The notes: generated by a model from the sequence alone, not told the origin. A stretch of DNA of 25,954 nucleotides from QQUD01 sp039029915 (GCA_039029915.1 JBCCFD010000054.1:1-25954), one strand, 5' to 3'. Counted from the stretch's first letter, positions 1 through 8,704 are shown. Numbers and translations: made by a program.

Positions 1-1005
1 ATCTACAAAACAGAACAGCGCCTAACCAACACCGTCGCCAACTCTGATGGCTGGTACTATCCAGAGTTTGTGCTGGGTGAAGACAGCAAGCGCGTTATTG
101 TGCTGGGCGACCGATCCGTGCAAGGGTTACAGGTTGCCAAGGAAGAAAACATCGGCTGGTTACTCAACCAAGCGTATCTCGAAGAGGGCGAAACCGAAAT
201 CATTTCACTTGGCTATCCTGATCGCGGCCCGGGACTTTATCTTGATCCCGTTCTTCTCGATTTTGCTATTGAAGCATATGAGCCTGATGAAATTATCGTT
301 CTGTTTGATTTCCGCAATGATTTTCAAACTGCAACCCGAGCACAGCGGGGCGTGATCTTCTTTGAAGAAAACGAAGAGGGTGTCATCGACATACACCCCA
401 ATAGCTTTGGTGTACGGCATCATTTCCAACACCAAGTTATTCGCGCCTATGAAGGGTTCCAACCTAATCGCTTTATCGAAAATCATTACATCACGCCTCG
501 GTTCATTTCACAAATAATCAACCCGCCTGCCGTGCAAGCAGCAGGCACCCAGTTAGAAAACAACAGCGCTCTCGGTTTAGACAATGCGTTTGTTTTTAAT
601 GCAGAAAGTAATGAAGTGGCCCTGAAGGTTGCTGAAGCACAGCTTGAAATGGCTTTCGACCATTTAGAAAGCCAGGGTATTTCGATGAAAGTGGTGACGA
701 TACCTGTGTATCCAAAGCCATTCTTTGAGCAATTTAGTGGGGACGATTGGGCCCCAAATCTTGAGCAATCAAATCTTTTCTTACCTGAGCAAGAATTAGA
801 AGCCTTTGCGTTAGAAAATGGTATCCCGTGGCTGAGCATGGGGAATCATATGCAGCAGTCAGGTGTGACAGTTGAGCAAATCAAAAGCTTCTACTTTGGT
901 AATGATGGCCAGCTTACGGCGGCAGGTCATCAGTTTTTCGCAGAAGCGGTAGAAAGCTGTTTTATAGCAGAAACGGCCGTTTCTGGTTGCCACCTGAGCG
1001 AATAA
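1..1005 (+). CDS. SGNH/GDSL-hydrolase-like protein, 5'-truncated by window edge
   Basis: The reading frame is open from base 1, so the true start lies upstream. A GTG at 70 is probably internal, since coding continues before it. The fold is suggested by an SGNH layout: a block I-like VLGDRSVQG (bases 100-126), then ISLGYPDRGPG, a hydrophobic strand ending in FDFRNDF (block III-like N), and a C-terminal DGQLTAAGH (904-930). Members of this family cleave or transfer acyl esters and often sit beside polysaccharide or natural-product genes. The canonical GDS serine position is Arg here, with a Ser one residue later. The His normally seen in the C-terminal D-x-H motif is Gln. The protein may therefore be catalytically altered or inactive. 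It lies 170 bp upstream of the NRPS genes on the same strand and may belong to that cluster. The family call is from motifs only. Confidence 0.6.
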   Translation: MYKTEQRLTNTVANSDGWYYPEFVLGEDSKRVIVLGDRSVQGLQVAKEENIGWLLNQAYLEEGETEIISLGYPDRGPGLYLDPVLLDFAIEAYEPDEIIVLFDFRNDFQTATRAQRGVIFFEENEEGVIDIHPNSFGVRHHFQHQVIRAYEGFQPNRFIENHYITPRFISQIINPPAVQAAGTQLENNSALGLDNAFVFNAESNEVALKVAEAQLEMAFDHLESQGISMKVVTIPVYPKPFFEQFSGDDWAPNLEQSNLFLPEQELEAFALENGIPWLSMGNHMQQSGVTVEQIKSFYFGNDGQLTAAGHQFFAEAVESCFIAETAVSGCHLSE

Positions 1006-1025
1006 ACTCTTACACACAGATCGCC

Positions 1026-1069
1026 TGAACTCGGTTCAATTGGAAAGATCACGGGAGTTTTGATCTTTC
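1026..1069 (+). terminator. Two adjacent hairpins after the SGNH-like gene
   Basis: TGAAC-TCG-GTTCA (1026-1038) is followed by a perfect 9-bp inverted repeat, GAAAGATCA (1043-1051) with TGATCTTTC (1061-1069), loop of 9. No T-run follows, so termination strength is uncertain. The pair could also be an attenuator in front of the NRPS genes. Confidence 0.35.
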
Positions 1070-1129
1070 AAGCAATATGCGGCAATTTGCCAACCAATAA
1101 AAATCAATTAGCTCAATCTCTCGCACCGG

Positions 1130-1161
1130 CAGGTATTAGCGAGCTGTTTGGAGCATACCTG
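1130..1161. promoter_or_regulatory. Inverted repeat upstream of first NRPS gene
   Basis: CAGGTAT (1130-1136) is mirrored by ATACCTG (1155-1161) just before the NRPS start at 1176. It could be an operator or a leader hairpin. The stretch 1161-1175 has no clear Shine-Dalgarno sequence, so the NRPS start is chosen on the first ATG of the frame and the alignment of the condensation domain. Confidence 0.25.
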
Positions 1162-1175
1162 AAAAAGAATAGCAG

Positions 1176-4100
1176 ATGAGTAACGTAAACTTTAACCAAC
1201 AGGCTGACATTCAGACTCAATCTAACTTAACAACGGCCCAGTTTTTAATGTGGATGGGGCAAAAGTTAGACCCAGATGCACCGCTGTACAACATGATTCA
1301 AACGTACAGAATCAACGGCCGTATCGATCCAACTCTTTTCAAAATGGCCTTTGACAAACTGGTTCGACAGAGCGATGCCCTTGGCGCGGTCATTATCGAA
1401 TCTGAAGGTATTCCTCAAATGATTGTGCAGGATGAGCCAGCCCAAACAACATCGTTTTTGGATTTTTCAAATGAGGAAAACCCAGAAGAAACGTATGCAA
1501 GTTGGGAAGCCAAACGCAAAATCAACGTCTTGCCAATTAATGAGACTTTATTCGACAGCGTCCTCATCAAAATGAATGAAGATCTGTTCATCTGGTACAT
1601 GAACATGCATCACCTCATCACGGATGGGGTAGCCTTTGAGCTCGTTTATGCGCGTATGGCTGAATTTTACAGCTTAGCGGTGGCAAACAAGCTAGATGAG
1701 GCACCAGAGCTTCCAAAGTTTCTCGATTTTGCGGCTTACGAACGTCACAATAAAGAGAGCAAGGCCCTTCAAAAAGCAAAAAAATATTGGGAAAAGAAGT
1801 TAGAAACGGCCGTCTCTCCAACCGACTTCTACGGCCAATCCGCTCAGGGCCAATCCAATCGCACCGATCGCATTTACGTTGATCTGGGGGCCGACCGTTC
1901 GGCTACCTTACACCAAATTGCCACCCAAAAAGGGTTCAAAGCGCTTAACATTGACCTCGCGTTATTTAGCATCTTTGGCTCGATATTGCTCACAACCCTC
2001 CATCGCATCAACGGCCAAACCACGCTTCGGTTTGGGAACCCATACGCTGGGCGACCCAACCCTACCCACAAACAAACCATTGGCCTGTTTATTGAAATTG
2101 GCCCCATGCAGGTTGAAATTACCCCAGAGGACACCTTTCAAACCTTAGCAGCCAAAAGCCGTAAAGAAATTATGTCAGGGTTAATGAATGTTCAACCCGG
2201 CGTCAGCAGCGCCGATCTGAATCGCTCATACGATGTCCTGCTCAACTACGTCAACTCGAATTTTGGTAATTTTCATGGCTACGCTACCAAAGCAGATTGG
2301 GTGCACACGGGTTACGGTGACAGCAACCACAACTTGCGTTTGCAAATCACTGATTTTGACCAAGAAGGCAACTTCCGTTTAGCGTTTGACGTCAACTGCG
2401 CCGTTTTTGGTGATGAAGAACGACAGTGGCTCATTGATCATTTCTTACGGGTCACCGATACGCTGATTGCAGACCCCCAGCAAACGATCACACAGTTTAA
2501 TCTTCTAGCTGATGATGAAGTGCAGCATCAGCTGGTGGCCTTTAATCAAACTGAGGCAGCGTATCCGCATGATCATTCAGTGGTACAGCTCTTTGAGGCG
2601 CAGGTTGTCAAAACACCCAACGCCATCGCTGCGGTTCGTGGTGATGAACAAATCACCTATGCTGAATTAAACGAAAAGGCCAATCAGCTGGCTCACTTCC
2701 TCATTGAAGCGGGCGTTGGCCCAGAAACGGCCGTTGCGCTCATTTTACCGCGCTCAATTGAGCTGTTTATTGCCATTTGGGGCGTGCTCAAAGCGGGTGG
2801 CACCTATGTGCCTATCGACAGCAAATACCCTGCCGAACGTGTAGATTATATGTTGGAGGATGCAGCACCAAAGCTGGCTTTAGTTTCAGAGAAAACCCAA
2901 TTGACAATTGCTAATTGTCAATTGTCAATTAGCAATTGGGACGACAACTTCGGTCAATACGCTTCAACAAATCCAACGCCAATGACCAAACCTTCAAATT
3001 TGGTTTACATGATTTATACCTCTGGCTCAACGGGGAAACCGAAAGGCACAATGCTGACGCATCAGGGGCTGGTCAACTATATTTGGTGGGCAAAGCGAGT
3101 CTATCAGGATAACAGCGTTATGAATTGGCCGCTTTACTCTTCATTAGCGTTTGATTTAACGGTTACATCCATTTTCACGCCATTGGTTTGCGGTGGAACG
3201 GCCGTTATTTACAGTGAGCAGGATCATGTTCAGGGCCTCGAAATTCTGAAAGTTTTTGAAGATGATGCGGTTGATATTGTCAAGCTTACGCCAGCCCACC
3301 TTTCACTGGTTCAAGAATCAGCCATCAACTGCTCAAAGATTCGGAAACTGATTGTGGGTGGCGAAGCGTTCAAAACCGACCTCGCTCAAACGATATTTAA
3401 CGCTTTTGATGGCAACGTCGATATTTACAATGAATACGGCCCCACTGAGGCAGTCGTGGGCTGTATGATTCACAAATTTGATATTAATCGGGATACGGCC
3501 GTTGATGTACCAATCGGCACCCCGGCTGATAATGCTCGTATTTACCTCCTCGATACCCACGGGAATCCCGTCCCAACCGGCGTCATTGGTGAAATGCACA
3601 TCTCCAGCGATGGCGTCGCCCGTGGGTATCGCAATCGGCCCGATCTAACCGCCGAAAAGTTTATTGACGACCCGTTCCGCCCCGGAAAACGAATGTACAA
3701 AACTGGTGACCTCGCTCGTTGGGACAACGATGGAAATATGTTATTTCTCGGCAGACGGGACCATCAAGTTAAAATCAACGGGGCACGCATCGAACTTGGG
3801 GAAATTGAAGCCGAAATTTTGAGCCATCCCAGCATCCAAGAAGCCGTTGTCCATGTTGTCCAGTATGAAAAACGACCGGAACTGGACAACATCATCTTCT
3901 GTGTTCGATGTGGCTTGCCTTCCAATTATCCTGATACGACATTTGATGATCAAAACGTCTGTAGTACGTGCCGCGACTTTGAAACGTTCCGTGATGAAGT
4001 CTTCACTTACTTCGGCAATATGGACGATCTTGATCGAATCGTCACAGAAACCAAAGCCGAAGCAACCGGCCAGTACGACTGCATTTCTCTACTCAGCGGT

Positions 4101-5393
4101 GGAAAAGACAGCACCTTTGTTTTGGCACAGCTTGTGGAAATGGGGCTAAAACCATTGGCCTTTACGCTTGACAACGGCTTTATCTCTGAAGATGCGCTCG
4201 AAAATGTGCGCCGCGTTACGGAGCATCTCGGCGTTGATCTCGTTGTTGGCAAAACCCCACATATGAATGCCATCTTTGCCGATAGCCTCGATCGACACGC
4301 GAATGTCTGTCACGGCTGCTTTAAAACAATCTATACGCTCAGTACCACTTTAGCGAAGAAGAAAGGGATTAAAACAATCTTTACCGGTCTGTCTCGTGGA
4401 CAGCTATTTGAAACACGGCTCGATGAGCTGTTCCGTAATCGCATCTTTGGCCTGCAAAACATGGACAACGCCATTATGCAGGCTCGTAAGGTCTATCACC
4501 GCATTGATGATGCCGTTTATCGTCTCCTCGACGTTGAGGTGTTTAAAGACGACCGCATCTTCAACGAAATTCGGTTTGTTGATTACTTCCGATATACCGA
4601 TGTAGAGCTTGACGAAATGTACGAATTTTTGTCAACACGTGTTCCTTGGATACGTCCACGCGACACAGGCCGTTCTACCAACTGCCTCATCAATGAAATG
4701 GGCATTTTCGTTCACAAAACAGAGCGTGGCTATCATAATTATGCTTTGCCTTACAGTTGGGATGTTATTTTAGGTCATAAAACCCGCGCTGCCGCTTTGG
4801 AAGAGCTTGATGATGAAATGCGGATGCCCATGATAAACCAAATGCTCAACGATGTGGGATATGAGGTGAAATATCATCACGGCGAACGCTCCGAAAAACG
4901 ACTTGCCGTTTATTATGTTTCAGATGAATCGTTATCTTCATCTGATTTACGGCAATTTATGGCTGACCAATTGCCTAGCTACATGGTGCCAGCTTACTTT
5001 GTCCGTTTACAATCCGTGCCGCTTACAACGAATGGCAAGGTTGATCGCACTGCTTTGCCAAATCCAACTGAGTCACGACCTGATATCGAGTCGATCTACA
5101 TCGAGCCTGAGAGTGACATTGAGATTCGCCTAGCCGATATTTGGGCGCAAACGCTCAATTTGAGTCGGGTTGGTATTCACGATAATTTCTTTGAACTGGG
5201 CGGCAACTCGGTGCCTGCGGTACAAATTATTGCCCGGGTCAATGAGCAGTTTGGTATTGAGCTGCCAATTCGAACGTTCTTTGAACAGCCAACTGTAGAA
5301 AAAATCAGTGAAGCGATTGAACAGGTACTGATCGATCAAATCGAATCGATGAGTGATGAAGAGGCTGAAGCGCTTCTTCTATCGATGGGGTAA
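1176..5393 (+). CDS. Nonribosomal peptide synthetase, C-A(interrupted by PP-loop domain)-PCP, predicted Asn module
   Basis: A 1405-residue one-module synthetase. The condensation domain spans about residues 18-450, with HHLITDG at 145-151. The adenylation domain starts near 465, with YTSGSTGKPKG from 614, FDLT (Asp660), NEYGPTE, and RDHQVKINGARIELGE (A8). Residues read at the ten specificity positions are D-L-T-K-I-G-E-V-G-K, one change from the established Asn code DLTKLGEVGK. At about residue 903, directly after A8, about 335 residues of PP-loop ATP pyrophosphatase are inserted. The A domain then resumes at about 1240 (KRLAVYYV, LPSYMVP, NGKVDR). A peptidyl carrier domain follows, with LGGNS, phosphopantetheine Ser1345. 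The acidic tail (MSDEEAEALL) resembles a docking element. The next NRPS starts 5 nt downstream. The N-terminal C domain looks different from the two later ones and may accept an acyl starter or an upstream module outside the window. Substrate and insert chemistry are inferred. Confidence 0.93.
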   Translation: MSNVNFNQQADIQTQSNLTTAQFLMWMGQKLDPDAPLYNMIQTYRINGRIDPTLFKMAFDKLVRQSDALGAVIIESEGIPQMIVQDEPAQTTSFLDFSNEENPEETYASWEAKRKINVLPINETLFDSVLIKMNEDLFIWYMNMHHLITDGVAFELVYARMAEFYSLAVANKLDEAPELPKFLDFAAYERHNKESKALQKAKKYWEKKLETAVSPTDFYGQSAQGQSNRTDRIYVDLGADRSATLHQIATQKGFKALNIDLALFSIFGSILLTTLHRINGQTTLRFGNPYAGRPNPTHKQTIGLFIEIGPMQVEITPEDTFQTLAAKSRKEIMSGLMNVQPGVSSADLNRSYDVLLNYVNSNFGNFHGYATKADWVHTGYGDSNHNLRLQITDFDQEGNFRLAFDVNCAVFGDEERQWLIDHFLRVTDTLIADPQQTITQFNLLADDEVQHQLVAFNQTEAAYPHDHSVVQLFEAQVVKTPNAIAAVRGDEQITYAELNEKANQLAHFLIEAGVGPETAVALILPRSIELFIAIWGVLKAGGTYVPIDSKYPAERVDYMLEDAAPKLALVSEKTQLTIANCQLSISNWDDNFGQYASTNPTPMTKPSNLVYMIYTSGSTGKPKGTMLTHQGLVNYIWWAKRVYQDNSVMNWPLYSSLAFDLTVTSIFTPLVCGGTAVIYSEQDHVQGLEILKVFEDDAVDIVKLTPAHLSLVQESAINCSKIRKLIVGGEAFKTDLAQTIFNAFDGNVDIYNEYGPTEAVVGCMIHKFDINRDTAVDVPIGTPADNARIYLLDTHGNPVPTGVIGEMHISSDGVARGYRNRPDLTAEKFIDDPFRPGKRMYKTGDLARWDNDGNMLFLGRRDHQVKINGARIELGEIEAEILSHPSIQEAVVHVVQYEKRPELDNIIFCVRCGLPSNYPDTTFDDQNVCSTCRDFETFRDEVFTYFGNMDDLDRIVTETKAEATGQYDCISLLSGGKDSTFVLAQLVEMGLKPLAFTLDNGFISEDALENVRRVTEHLGVDLVVGKTPHMNAIFADSLDRHANVCHGCFKTIYTLSTTLAKKKGIKTIFTGLSRGQLFETRLDELFRNRIFGLQNMDNAIMQARKVYHRIDDAVYRLLDVEVFKDDRIFNEIRFVDYFRYTDVELDEMYEFLSTRVPWIRPRDTGRSTNCLINEMGIFVHKTERGYHNYALPYSWDVILGHKTRAAALEELDDEMRMPMINQMLNDVGYEVKYHHGERSEKRLAVYYVSDESLSSSDLRQFMADQLPSYMVPAYFVRLQSVPLTTNGKVDRTALPNPTESRPDIESIYIEPESDIEIRLADIWAQTLNLSRVGIHDNFFELGGNSVPAVQIIARVNEQFGIELPIRTFFEQPTVEKISEAIEQVLIDQIESMSDEEAEALLLSMG
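2896..2940. repeat. AT-rich palindromic repeat embedded in frame in an A domain
   Basis: CAATTGCTAATTG (2905-2917) pairs perfectly with CAATTAGCAATTG (2926-2938) across an 8-nt loop. The outer CCCAATTG (2896-2903) also mirrors CAATTGGG (2933-2940), and TGTCAATT is tandemly repeated inside. It encodes a low-complexity segment (QLTIANCQLSIS) in the variable loop between A2 and A3, where the A domain of the second NRPS has a shorter segment. It looks like a small mobile or dispersed palindrome inserted without breaking the frame. Confidence 0.7.
3882..4890 (+). other. PP-loop/AANH ATP pyrophosphatase domain inserted between A8 and A9 of an A domain
   Basis: Encodes residues about 903-1238 of the first NRPS. 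It begins with a CxxC...CxxC ribbon (C909, C912, C929, C932) followed by an FDDQNVCSTC context. This resembles the N-terminus of the WbpG/PseA sugar-amidotransferase group. The nucleotide-binding P-loop is SGGKDS at 974-979, then TLDNGF. A CHGC (C1045, C1048) precedes TGLSRGQLFETRL, which matches the layout of tRNA thiolases of the TtcA type, where two such Cys and a distal Cys hold an iron-sulfur cluster. A distal Cys, C1170, lies in DTGRSTNCLINEMG. All signatures of an intact enzyme are present, so it is probably active. The family fact is that PP-loop enzymes adenylate a carbonyl oxygen and exchange it for S or N. Modification of the tethered residue is an inference. No separate glutaminase or sulfur carrier is visible in the window. 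Confidence 0.85.
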
Positions 5394-5398
5394 TCGTC

Positions 5399-8300
5399 AT
5401 GGATCAAATACAAGGTTCAAAGGGGAACTTGTCCGCCGCAAAACGAGCACTCTTAGCACAACGCCTGAAGGGGCTCAAAGGTAAAAAAGCAGCGGAAGAA
5501 AAAATTATCAAACGGCCGTTTACTGATGCCCCACTCTCCTTTTCTCAGGAACGGTTCTGGTTTATGAACCAGCTTCACCCAGAAAGCGGCATTTATAACA
5601 TACATGAGGCTCTAGAATTAACTGGACCGCTAAATGTGGCCGCTCTTGAAAAAGCGCTAACGTTCATACTGCAACATCACGAAAGCTTGCGAGCCAACTT
5701 CCGCGAGGAAGATGGTCAAATTATCCAAACCATTCGTGACTCAGAACCAGCCCACATCCCAATTACGGACTTAAGCAACCTTGATACCTTAGCTCAAGAA
5801 GATCGAGCAACCGCCCTCGCAACGGATGAGGCAAAACGGCCGTTTAACCTTCAAAATGATCCCCTTCTGCGCTTTTCACTCCTCAAGCTAAGCCCGTCTC
5901 ATCATTGGGTGCTGCTCACCATTCACCACATTGTGGCTGATGAATGGTCTATCAACCTATTTTGGAAATCCTTAAACACCGCCTACACTACCCTTTGCCA
6001 AGAGCAACAGCCTGCTATTGACGCTCTACCAATCCAATATCCCGACTTTGCCTACTGGCAAAAAGAGCAGTTCGCTCAGTCTAAGTTAGATAAACAGTTT
6101 AACTATTGGCAAAAAACCTTATCAGGCGAGCTTCCCTTACTTCAGCTTCCCACCGATCGGCCCCGTCCAGTCCAGCAAACGTTTGTTGGAGGCTTTGAGC
6201 AGTTAACGCTATCCCAAACGCTAAAAGAAAAGCTTAACAAGCTAGCCCAAGCTCACGGGGCGTCCCTGTTCATGGTTTTAATGGCTGCATACAAAGCCCT
6301 TCTCTATCGCTATACGCAGCAAACTGACCTATTGGTGGGGACGCCAATTGCCAATCGAGCCCGTCCAGAGACTAAGCAGTTGATTGGTCTGTTTTTAAAC
6401 AGCGTTGTGGTTCGCACACAGCTCGATCCTGAAGCCTCATTCACAACATATTTGGAACAAGTCAAACAAATGGCTCTCGATGTGTATGCGAATCAAGAAT
6501 ACCCTTTTGAAAAGCTCGTTGAAAAGCTCCAGCCCAATCGGGACCAAAGCCACAACCCTATTTTTCAAACGATGTTTGTATATCAAAGTGCTGGTGAAAA
6601 CGGCCGTTCTTTACACAATCACGCTATCAAAAGCGTTCCAATCGACGGCGGTGTTGCCAAGTTTGATATGACGCTCTTCATGATGGAGCGAGAGGATGGG
6701 CTTGGGGCGGCATTTGAATATAACAGCGATCTATTTGACCAAAGCACTATTCAAAGGCTACTTCAGCATTGGCACACTCTGCTCCACAGCATCGCCGAAA
6801 ATCCCGCTGAACCAATCTATCGCTTAAACATTTTACCGAAAGCTGAGCATCAATTGGTCGTAAACGACTGGAACAACACGGCCGTTTCTTATCCCAAAGA
6901 AACGCTCGTGCATCAGCTTATTGAACAAGTCGCGGAGCAAACACCGCTAAAAACGGCCGTTCAATCAGAATCTAGCCAGCTCACCTACCAGCAGCTCAAC
7001 GAAAAAGCCAATCAGCTCGCGCATTACCTCATCGAGCAGGGGGTGCAACCTAACGATATTGTTGGCTTAAAAATTAATCGCTCTCTTGAGATGGCCATTG
7101 GCATTCTGGGGATTTTAAAGGCGGGTGGGGCTTACCTCCCCCTTGATCCCGGATATCCGGAAGACAGGTTGACGTTTATGCAGGAAGATGCAAGCGTCAG
7201 CTTGACCGTTGATAAGCAGCAATTATCGAATGAAAATTGGGATGAACGTTATTCTCAATATCCGCTCACAAACCCAAATTCGTCGATACAACCTGATCAA
7301 CTCGCCTACGTCATCTATACCTCTGGGTCAACGGGCAAGCCAAAAGGGGTTTTAGTCACTCATCAAAATATTGTTCACTCTACAACGGCTCGTTTTTCGT
7401 TTTACACAGACTCCGTTGAAAAGTTCTTACTGTTGTCATCGTTTTCGTTTGATAGCTCGATGGTGGGTATTTTTTGGTCCTTGTGCCAAGGGGGCACGCT
7501 TTGCTTACCCAATCAGGGAGATGAAAAAGATATCAAGCGCATTGCAGAGCTAATTAACCAGCTTGGTATTACTCACCTACTGGCCTTGCCTACTCTTTAC
7601 ACCCTGCTGCTAGAGGAAACGGCCGTTTCTCAGCTCGGCACCTTAAAAACCGTCATTGTGGCCGGCGAGGCTTGTCCAAAATCACTCGTTAGCATCCATT
7701 ATGGCAATTTACCGAACACACAGCTATACAATGAATATGGGCCAACCGAAGGCACCGTTTGGAGCACCGCCTGTCTAATTCCAGAAGCGGTTGAAAGCAC
7801 CAATGTCCCGATCGGAATCCCTATTCCCAATATGCAAAACTTCATTCTTGATCCACACCAGCAGCCGGTCCCTATTGGTGTCCCGGGCGAACTGGTTATT
7901 GGGGGTGAAGGTATTACCAGAGGGTATTTAAACCGACCCGACTTAACCAGCGCTCGCTTTATCTCACTTCAACTAAATTCAGAGCAAGCTAACGATTCAG
8001 AAAACAAGACCAGTGCGCGCTACTACCGGACTGGCGATCTTGTTCGCTGGCTTCCTGATGGGCAGATTGAATTTCTGGGGCGCTTAGATCATCAAATTAA
8101 GATTCGGGGGTTCCGCGTCGAGCTGGGTGAAATTGAAACGGCCGTTAAAGCCCAACCCCATGTTCAAGAAGTGGTTGTTTATGCGATTGGGGAAGGCAGC
8201 AAGCAGCTGGCTTGTTACTTAACAGCTTCCCAACCTGATTTAGAAACGGTCGTTCGGAACGCACTCACCCAGACAATGCCAGACTATATGGTGCCAACCT

Positions 8301-8704
8301 ATCTTATGCAGCTCGCCGAAATGCCGCGTACGCCCAATGGGAAGGTTGATCGCCAAAGCTTGCCGAATCCTAAAGAATTGGGGCAAGAGAAACGGCCGTT
8401 TGCGGCCCCACAAACTGAAACAGAAACAAAGCTAGCGACGCTTTGGGAAACAGTCCTCGAGCTTGAAAAGGTTGGCGTTGAAGATAACTTTTTCAATTTA
8501 GGTGGTCACTCCCTTTTAGCAACGAAGCTCATCGCCCGTACGCACAGTTTGTTTGAAGTTAGATTACCTATTCAAACCATTTTTGAAGCGCCCACCATCC
8601 GCCAAATGGCGAAAACCATCGAAGAGAAGAAAACGACCGTTCAAAGCCCGAACGGCATTCCCACCATCAAAAGGGCGGCACGACGCGTACGCAGAAATCG
8701 ATAG
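5399..8704 (+). CDS. Nonribosomal peptide synthetase, C-A-PCP
   Basis: An 1101-residue single-module synthetase. A basic N-terminal segment (NLSAAKRALLAQRLKG) precedes the condensation domain. The C-domain motif is HHIVADEWS (176-184), with Glu where HHxxxDG has Gly. The adenylation domain, about 490-1000, carries YTSGSTGKPKG (from 640), NEYGPTE, YRTGDLVRW, HQIKIRGFRVELGEIE and NGKVDR. My alignment to GrsA gives D-S-V-L-I-A-E-V-W-K at the specificity positions. I do not assign a substrate. The carrier domain has LGGHS with Ser1038. The protein ends in a strongly basic tail (IKRAARRVRRNR) and has no epimerase, methyltransferase or thioesterase. The gene starts 5 nt after the preceding NRPS stop, so translation is probably coupled, and its product should receive the intermediate from that protein. 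The frame is intact. Confidence 0.95.
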   Translation: MDQIQGSKGNLSAAKRALLAQRLKGLKGKKAAEEKIIKRPFTDAPLSFSQERFWFMNQLHPESGIYNIHEALELTGPLNVAALEKALTFILQHHESLRANFREEDGQIIQTIRDSEPAHIPITDLSNLDTLAQEDRATALATDEAKRPFNLQNDPLLRFSLLKLSPSHHWVLLTIHHIVADEWSINLFWKSLNTAYTTLCQEQQPAIDALPIQYPDFAYWQKEQFAQSKLDKQFNYWQKTLSGELPLLQLPTDRPRPVQQTFVGGFEQLTLSQTLKEKLNKLAQAHGASLFMVLMAAYKALLYRYTQQTDLLVGTPIANRARPETKQLIGLFLNSVVVRTQLDPEASFTTYLEQVKQMALDVYANQEYPFEKLVEKLQPNRDQSHNPIFQTMFVYQSAGENGRSLHNHAIKSVPIDGGVAKFDMTLFMMEREDGLGAAFEYNSDLFDQSTIQRLLQHWHTLLHSIAENPAEPIYRLNILPKAEHQLVVNDWNNTAVSYPKETLVHQLIEQVAEQTPLKTAVQSESSQLTYQQLNEKANQLAHYLIEQGVQPNDIVGLKINRSLEMAIGILGILKAGGAYLPLDPGYPEDRLTFMQEDASVSLTVDKQQLSNENWDERYSQYPLTNPNSSIQPDQLAYVIYTSGSTGKPKGVLVTHQNIVHSTTARFSFYTDSVEKFLLLSSFSFDSSMVGIFWSLCQGGTLCLPNQGDEKDIKRIAELINQLGITHLLALPTLYTLLLEETAVSQLGTLKTVIVAGEACPKSLVSIHYGNLPNTQLYNEYGPTEGTVWSTACLIPEAVESTNVPIGIPIPNMQNFILDPHQQPVPIGVPGELVIGGEGITRGYLNRPDLTSARFISLQLNSEQANDSENKTSARYYRTGDLVRWLPDGQIEFLGRLDHQIKIRGFRVELGEIETAVKAQPHVQEVVVYAIGEGSKQLACYLTASQPDLETVVRNALTQTMPDYMVPTYLMQLAEMPRTPNGKVDRQSLPNPKELGQEKRPFAAPQTETETKLATLWETVLELEKVGVEDNFFNLGGHSLLATKLIARTHSLFEVRLPIQTIFEAPTIRQMAKTIEEKKTTVQSPNGIPTIKRAARRVRRNR

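Noticed and set aside
486..839. 117-codon minus-strand frame opposite the SGNH-like gene
   Set aside because: It lies wholly antisense to a frame with family motifs and has no supporting start signal.
3882..4890. PP-loop region as a separate gene or frameshifted fusion
   Set aside because: The reading frame is continuous, A9 and A10 follow in frame, and the A domain would be broken without reading through.
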